Positions 60,137 to 64,000 of a stretch of 64,000 nt of DNA are shown here, piece after piece. The notes beneath the pieces were generated by a model. It was given only the letters and a program-made list of their open reading frames with translations. It did not search any database and had not been told where the DNA came from. The position numbers were made by a program, and so were the translations under genes. Source of the stretch: AP-15 sp963750195 (GTDB taxonomy: Bacteria > Pseudomonadota > Alphaproteobacteria > ATCC43930 > CGMCC-115725); contig CAVVPS010000018.1 in the NCBI GenBank assembly GCA_963750195.1, positions 310,001 through 374,000 of the forward strand. The letters are read 5' to 3'. Within the stretch, counting starts at the first letter, position 1. The number at the start of each line of letters is the position of its first letter.

Positions 60137-60608
60137 CTAGTATCGGCCGCCGAGCTTGGTGTGGTCCCAGCTCGCGATCTTGTGCGGGGTTACTTTGAGA
60201 ACCACGCGTTTTGGGGCGCTGTCGAGCGAGCCGCGGCGCCCGCTTTCAGGGCTACGGCGGCGGTGGTTCATGACCTGCCGCACCGTGTCGACATCCTCAA
60301 TGATCTCACAGGTGCCGCGCACCATTACGCCGCGCAACTCGGCATAGCTGCCGCCGGTCTCGACCATCAGCCCGACCTTCGGGTTGCGGCGGATGTTCAG
60401 CACCTTCTGCGCCTTGGCGTAGGAGGTCATGTAAAAGACCCCGTCTTCGACATAAAACCCCATCGCCACGACATGCGGGAACCCGTCCTGGTCGATCGTG
60501 GCGAGAGCGCATTTCGGATTGTCGCGCAGAAACGCCGCCTGCTCCGCGGGAGTGAGTGCGGATCTGGCGGCGGCGCGGGGCCGCCGCCTCGGTTTCGCTG
60601 GCCGCCAT
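60137..60608 (-). pseudogene. PPOX-fold (pyridoxamine 5'-phosphate oxidase family) protein, frameshift near the start
   Basis: The conserved body is in one frame: ALTPAEQAAFLRDNPKCALA, TIDQDGFPHVVAMGFYVEDG, FYMTSYAKAQKVLNIRRNPK and VGLMVETGGSYAELRGVMVR, typical of small flavin/F420-binding PPOX proteins. Upstream, that frame has no start codon before a TGA. ATG 60608, three bases from the Rieske stop, is in the neighbouring frame (MAASETEAAAPRRR), so a one-base shift between 60560 and 60608 is needed. An MAMGF-initiated product (60469) would lack the first strands. Co-directional and closely coupled with the Rieske gene. Confidence 0.7.
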
Positions 60609-60610
60609 TG

Positions 60611-61885
60611 TCACACCGTCTGCAGGATTTCCTCTTGCGACAACCCCTGAGGCACTGAAACGCGCCAGTCGCTGGCGCGCGGCACAACGGTCTCGGCGGC
60701 GCGCAACCGGTAGTAAGTCGGCCGCACGCCTGCGGGAGTGCCGCCCTCCGTGGCGGTGTTGACGGCCTGGCGGAGCAGCCGGCGCAATTGGATAATCGCC
60801 TTGTCGGCTGGCCCAAGATGTTCCTTGCTGCGGTCGACGATGCGCCCCATCGTTTCTTGGATCGCCCGGTCCTGCACATTGACGCCGTCAATTCCGGTGA
60901 AACTCTCGGTCCGTTGCACCGCGCGGTCGATCAGGTAGTCGTTGCCGCGGTTGGCCTTGGAGCGGAATGTCGTCTGGTCGACATGCAATGGCCCGTTGCC
61001 GATGCCGCGTTCAAGCCGGTCTTGATCGGTCAACGGCTCGTCGGTAACGCTGTAGGCCCAGTTGTAAACCATCGTGTTTTCGTCATCGATCGGGACCCAG
61101 ATATGCCCGGCATCGACCGGATTGCCGCGCTCAGAACGCGAGGCGCGGATCTGATGAAACGGCAGGATGTAATGATAGGTGCGGATATGCGACTGGTCGT
61201 CGCCGAGCGCCCGGATGCCGGCGTATTGATAGCCGTAATCGGTGATGTCCACGACGATACTGGGCGCCTTGGCGCGGACGTAGGCGCTCGACGGGTTGAT
61301 CCCGCCGCGACCGGCATTGTCTTTCAAGAGCCGGTGCATGATCGGCGCGTGCGAGGTGTCGAGGCCGCCTTCGAGCGCCTGCAGCCAGTTGCATTCCTGG
61401 ATGACTTTCGACGAGTGCCGATGTGTCTGTGGCGCCTGCGTCCAGGCGAATTTCGGCAGAGGCGGGGTGCGCTCGGGCGGGCCCATATAGGTCCAGATCA
61501 CGCCGCCCATTTCGGCGGTCGGGTACGCGGTCAGGTGGACCTTGTGGCAGAACGGCTCGGGTTCGTTCATCTGCTCGACGCAGCTGCCGTCGACCGCGAA
61601 TTTCCAGCCGTGATAGACGCAGCGCAGGCCGGAGTCTTCGTTGCGCCCGAACCACAAGGAAGCTCGGCGATGCGGACAATATTCGTCGATGAGCCCGATG
61701 CGCCCTTGGCTGTCGCGAAAAGCGACCAGGTCCTCGCCCAGGAGGCGCACCCGCACTGGCGGGCCGTCGGGCTCCTCCAATTCGCGGGCAAGCAAGGCCG
61801 GGATCCAATAGAGCCGCATCGTGCCGCCCATCGGGGTGCCCTGTCCGACCCGCGTTAAGAGCTCGTTTTCCTCGCGTGGAAGCAT
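60611..61885 (-). CDS. Rieske non-heme iron oxygenase, alpha subunit (phthalate 4,5-dioxygenase-like)
   Basis: 424 residues from ATG 61885 (AGGAGA upstream). CPHRRASLWFGRNEDSGLRC with VYHGWKF is the Rieske cluster, LQALEGGLDTSHAPIMHRLL the iron site, and GVNVQDRAIQETMGRIVDRS with KEHLGPADKAIIQLRRL the LigXa-type end. Highly similar in wording to 33680-34975, so the two are paralogues with probably different aromatic substrates. The PPOX-fold gene follows directly and may supply flavin-linked reduction. Confidence 0.9.
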   Translation of the reverse strand: MLPREENELLTRVGQGTPMGGTMRLYWIPALLARELEEPDGPPVRVRLLGEDLVAFRDSQGRIGLIDEYCPHRRASLWFGRNEDSGLRCVYHGWKFAVDGSCVEQMNEPEPFCHKVHLTAYPTAEMGGVIWTYMGPPERTPPLPKFAWTQAPQTHRHSSKVIQECNWLQALEGGLDTSHAPIMHRLLKDNAGRGGINPSSAYVRAKAPSIVVDITDYGYQYAGIRALGDDQSHIRTYHYILPFHQIRASRSERGNPVDAGHIWVPIDDENTMVYNWAYSVTDEPLTDQDRLERGIGNGPLHVDQTTFRSKANRGNDYLIDRAVQRTESFTGIDGVNVQDRAIQETMGRIVDRSKEHLGPADKAIIQLRRLLRQAVNTATEGGTPAGVRPTYYRLRAAETVVPRASDWRVSVPQGLSQEEILQTV

Positions 61886-61955
61886 CGCCGTTTCTCCTAT
61901 TCGTGCCTCGACAAGTCTCGGTACGACAGATGATCCCGTCAAGCGACTCGGGCGC

Positions 61956-62519
61956 TCAGCGGTTGGCGCCGGGAACCCAGAGCACGTCGTGTGCGCCGTT
62001 GCCGTTGGCCCGGCGACCGAGCACGAAGAGATGGTCGGAAAGGCGGTTCAGATATTTGAGCGCCTCGGGATTGACCCGCTCGGTTCGGGCCAGTTCGCTG
62101 ACCAGCCGCTCGGCCCGCCGGGTCACAGTGCGCGCCAGATGAAGATACGCCGCGGCAGCGGTCCCGCCGGGCAGAATGAACGAGTTGAGCGGCCCCATGG
62201 TCGCGTTCATCGCGTCGATTTCAAGTTCCAGCCGTTCGACCTGGGCGGCTAAAATTCGCAGTGCGCCGGCGCTGCGCCGGCCGCCTTCGGGCGTGCACAG
62301 ATCGGCGCCGAGATCGAACAGATCGTTCTGGATATGGCTGAGCATCACGTCCGCTTCGGCATCGGCATGGAGGCGGGCGATGCCGATCGCGGCATTGGCT
62401 TCGTCGACGGTGCCATAAGCGGCTACGCGCAATGCGTGCTTGGGCGCGCGCGAACCGTCGCCGAGCGACGTCTCACCGCCATCGCCGCCACGGGTATAGA
62501 TCCGCGTTAACCGCACCAT
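61956..62519 (-). CDS. cob(I)yrinic acid a,c-diamide/cobalamin adenosyltransferase, PduO type
   Basis: 187 residues, the usual length. RLTRIYTRGGDGGETSLGDG is the ATP-binding start (TKxGDxGxT-like), AAYGTVDEANAAIGIARLHA the second motif, and FILPGGTAAAAYLHLARTVT-RRAERL the cobalamin-binding block with its Arg. It makes adenosylcobalamin from cobalamin and ATP. Adenosylcobalamin is needed by ethylmalonyl-CoA and methylmalonyl-CoA mutases, which fits the methylsuccinyl-CoA dehydrogenase gene next door. Confidence 0.93.
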   Translation of the reverse strand: MVRLTRIYTRGGDGGETSLGDGSRAPKHALRVAAYGTVDEANAAIGIARLHADAEADVMLSHIQNDLFDLGADLCTPEGGRRSAGALRILAAQVERLELEIDAMNATMGPLNSFILPGGTAAAAYLHLARTVTRRAERLVSELARTERVNPEALKYLNRLSDHLFVLGRRANGNGAHDVLWVPGANR

Positions 62520-62523
62520 CGAA

Positions 62524-62715
62524 TTAATGACGGCTCAACAGCATCAGGATCGCGAGCAGCAGCAGCGCCAGCGCCTGCATGACGACCCGCATCTGCATCA
62601 GCTTGTTCGAGCGGCGCGGATTGCCGCCGCGCAGCATCGTCGCGACGCCAAACCCGAGGACGGTCAACACGCCAATCAAGGCGAGCACCAGCAGGGCCGT
62701 CACAAACGTAGTCAT
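62524..62715 (-). CDS. twin transmembrane (HIG1-like) small protein
   Basis: 63 residues with two helices, TFVTALLVLALIGVLTVLGF and RVVMQALALLLLAILMLLSR, joined by the loop RGGNPRRSNKLMQMR. This is the short 'twin transmembrane protein' related to HIG1 subunits that associate with cytochrome oxidase. It ends four bases before the adenosyltransferase gene begins, and the two are usually linked in alphaproteobacteria. Confidence 0.85.
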   Translation of the reverse strand: MTTFVTALLVLALIGVLTVLGFGVATMLRGGNPRRSNKLMQMRVVMQALALLLLAILMLLSRH

Positions 62716-62784
62716 CGCGGGAAGTATGGGCCTGTTGCCCGCATACGGCCAGGGCTCATCACGCCGTCGACCGGAGGGCTCGAT

Positions 62785-64000
62785 TTAATTCCGGCCGGCG
62801 ATCAGGCCGCGGACGATGATCTGGGCTTGGATCTCGGCGGCGCCCTCGAAGATGTTGAGGATGCGCGCGTCGCACAGCACCCGGCTGATTGGATATTCAA
62901 GCGCATAGCCGTTGCCGCCGTGGATCTGCAAGGCATTGTCGGCATTGGACCAGGCAACGCGCGCCGCCAACAGCTTGGCCATGCCGGCCTCGATGTCGCA
63001 GCGCCGGCCGCGGTCCTTTTCACCTGCGGCGAAGTAAGTCAGCTGGCGCGCCACCATCGTCTCCGCCGCCATCATCGCGAGCTTGCCGGCAACGCGCGGG
63101 AACTGGGCGAGAGGCTTGCCGAACTGCCGGCGTTCCAGGGCATAGGCGAGGGCCAATTCGAGGGCGTTCTGGGCAACGCCGACGGCGCGGGAGGCGGTCT
63201 GAATTCGGGCACTCTCGAAAGTCGCCATCAATTGCTTGAACCCCTGCCCCTCGACCTCGCCGAGCAGGCCATCAGCGGGCACGGCAAAGCCGTCGAAGGC
63301 GATCTCGTACTCTTTCATGCCGCGATAGCCGAGTACCGGGATCTCAGTGCCGCTGATCCCCGGCGCCGGAAACGGGTCGGCGTCGCTGCCGCGCGGCTTT
63401 GCGGCGAGAAACATGCTGAGGCCGCGATAGCCGTGGCCGCCGCTGTCGGTGCGGGCGAGCAAGGTCATTAAATCGGATCGGGCGCCGTGGGTGATCCAGG
63501 TCTTGGCGCCGTAAATGCGATAGGTATCGCCGTCGCGCACTGCGCGAGTTGCGACAGCGGCGAGGTCGGAGCCGGCCCCGGATTCGGTAAAGACCGCGGT
63601 CGGCAACACCGCGCCCGAGGCAATTCCCGGCAACCAGCGCGATTTTTGCGCAGGTGTGCCATTGAGCCGGATCAATTCGCCGGCGATCTCCGAGCGGGTG
63701 CCGAGCGAGCCGACGCCGAGATAGCCGCGCGACAGTTCCTCCGAGACGATGCACATCGCGGTCTTGCCGAGGCCGAGCCCGCCATACTCCTCTGGGATCG
63801 TCAGTCCGAAAACACCGATCCCGGCGAGTTCCTCGATCAGCGGCAGCGGGATCAATTGGTCGCGGCGGTGCCAATCTTGCGCGAAAGGCATGACCGCGCG
63901 CTCGGCAAAGCGGCGCACCTGGTCGCGGACCATGTCGAGCGTCGCATCGTCGAGGCCGATCCGCACGTACCCGCCCTCGCCGCTCTCGGCCAGCATGGTC
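62785..64000 (-). CDS. mcd: (2S)-methylsuccinyl-CoA dehydrogenase, 5' end outside window
   Basis: An acyl-CoA dehydrogenase fold whose wording matches Mcd of the ethylmalonyl-CoA pathway: EYGGLGLGKTAMCIVSEELS, RGYLGVGSLGTRSEIAGELI, PTAVFTESGAGSDLAAVATR, ARIQTASRAVGVAQNALELA (with the flavin-contact helix), FGKPLAQFPRVAGKLAMMAA and the end ILNIFEGAAEIQAQIIVRGL. Mcd is longer than common acyl-CoA dehydrogenases because of about 150 extra N-terminal residues; the open frame indeed runs past base 64000, so ATG 63996 is not the true start. It oxidises methylsuccinyl-CoA to mesaconyl-CoA during acetyl-CoA assimilation. Confidence 0.85.
   Translation of the reverse strand, partial: TMLAESGEGGYVRIGLDDATLDMVRDQVRRFAERAVMPFAQDWHRRDQLIPLPLIEELAGIGVFGLTIPEEYGGLGLGKTAMCIVSEELSRGYLGVGSLGTRSEIAGELIRLNGTPAQKSRWLPGIASGAVLPTAVFTESGAGSDLAAVATRAVRDGDTYRIYGAKTWITHGARSDLMTLLARTDSGGHGYRGLSMFLAAKPRGSDADPFPAPGISGTEIPVLGYRGMKEYEIAFDGFAVPADGLLGEVEGQGFKQLMATFESARIQTASRAVGVAQNALELALAYALERRQFGKPLAQFPRVAGKLAMMAAETMVARQLTYFAAGEKDRGRRCDIEAGMAKLLAARVAWSNADNALQIHGGNGYALEYPISRVLCDARILNIFEGAAEIQAQIIVRGLIAGRN

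Overview
This 64 kb, GC-rich window is chromosomal DNA of an alphaproteobacterium. The evidence is a SAM-II riboswitch in front of metZ, FixK/FNR-type boxes, a methylsuccinyl-CoA dehydrogenase of the ethylmalonyl-CoA pathway beside a cobalamin adenosyltransferase, PEP-CTERM proteins, ISNCY/IS3/IS5 elements and the dispersed palindromic repeats usual in Rhizobiales/Rhodospirillales genomes. I cannot name the genus. There are no rRNA or tRNA genes and no CRISPR array.

Layout. 1-4.5 kb: a class III aminotransferase cut by the window edge, a small protein, an M81 peptidase and a methyltransferase. 4.5-5.2 kb: repeat-rich non-coding DNA with seven copies of a 19-bp unit. 5.2-12.4 kb: an accessory island of lower GC. 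It holds a PRTase-CE/NADAR gene pair (predicted nucleotide or ADP-ribose conflict chemistry) destroyed by an ISNCY element that itself carries an IS3 element, and, divergent from it, an intact HTH-SF2 helicase overlapping a small zinc-ribbon gene. This is the best candidate for an undescribed defence-type system. 12.4-15 kb: two PEP-CTERM genes (one decayed), a broken acetyltransferase and a cluster of GGGAATT repeats. 15-31.7 kb: core and metabolic genes (creA, an MFS transporter, a MetE-like enzyme, GST, hyuA, a CBS-BON protein, pgk, a DUF4239 membrane protein, a universal stress protein, lpdA, metZ with riboswitch, a VOC protein, modC-modB).

31.8-32.05 kb holds a short SelW-like selenoprotein gene (in-frame TGA read as Sec, CxxU motif, SECIS-like hairpin directly after it) that ordinary gene calling misses. 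32-44 kb: membrane and Rieske proteins, acetyltransferase, methyltransferase, an adenylate cyclase-TPR protein, RidA, a BT1-type transporter split by an IS5-family element, and a Tat-exported solute-binding protein. 44-55.8 kb: ilvD; a small redox cluster (cytochrome b561, metallophosphoesterase, cupredoxin); a GST; an M20 amidohydrolase; and a CoA-transferase/GST/CoA-transferase row.

55.8-60 kb looks like an oxygen-limitation or stress regulon: CBS, BCAM0308-type, BON, Hsp20, DUF202 and PPK2 genes, with two perfect and one near-perfect TTGAT-N4-ATCAA boxes. 60-64 kb: a PPOX-fold protein, a second Rieske oxygenase, a PduO-type cobalamin adenosyltransferase, a twin-TM protein and methylsuccinyl-CoA dehydrogenase (cut by the window end).

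Many otherwise conserved genes carry a single-base frameshift, several in homopolymer runs. Either the assembly has residual indel errors or this genome is losing genes; each case is flagged in its entry.
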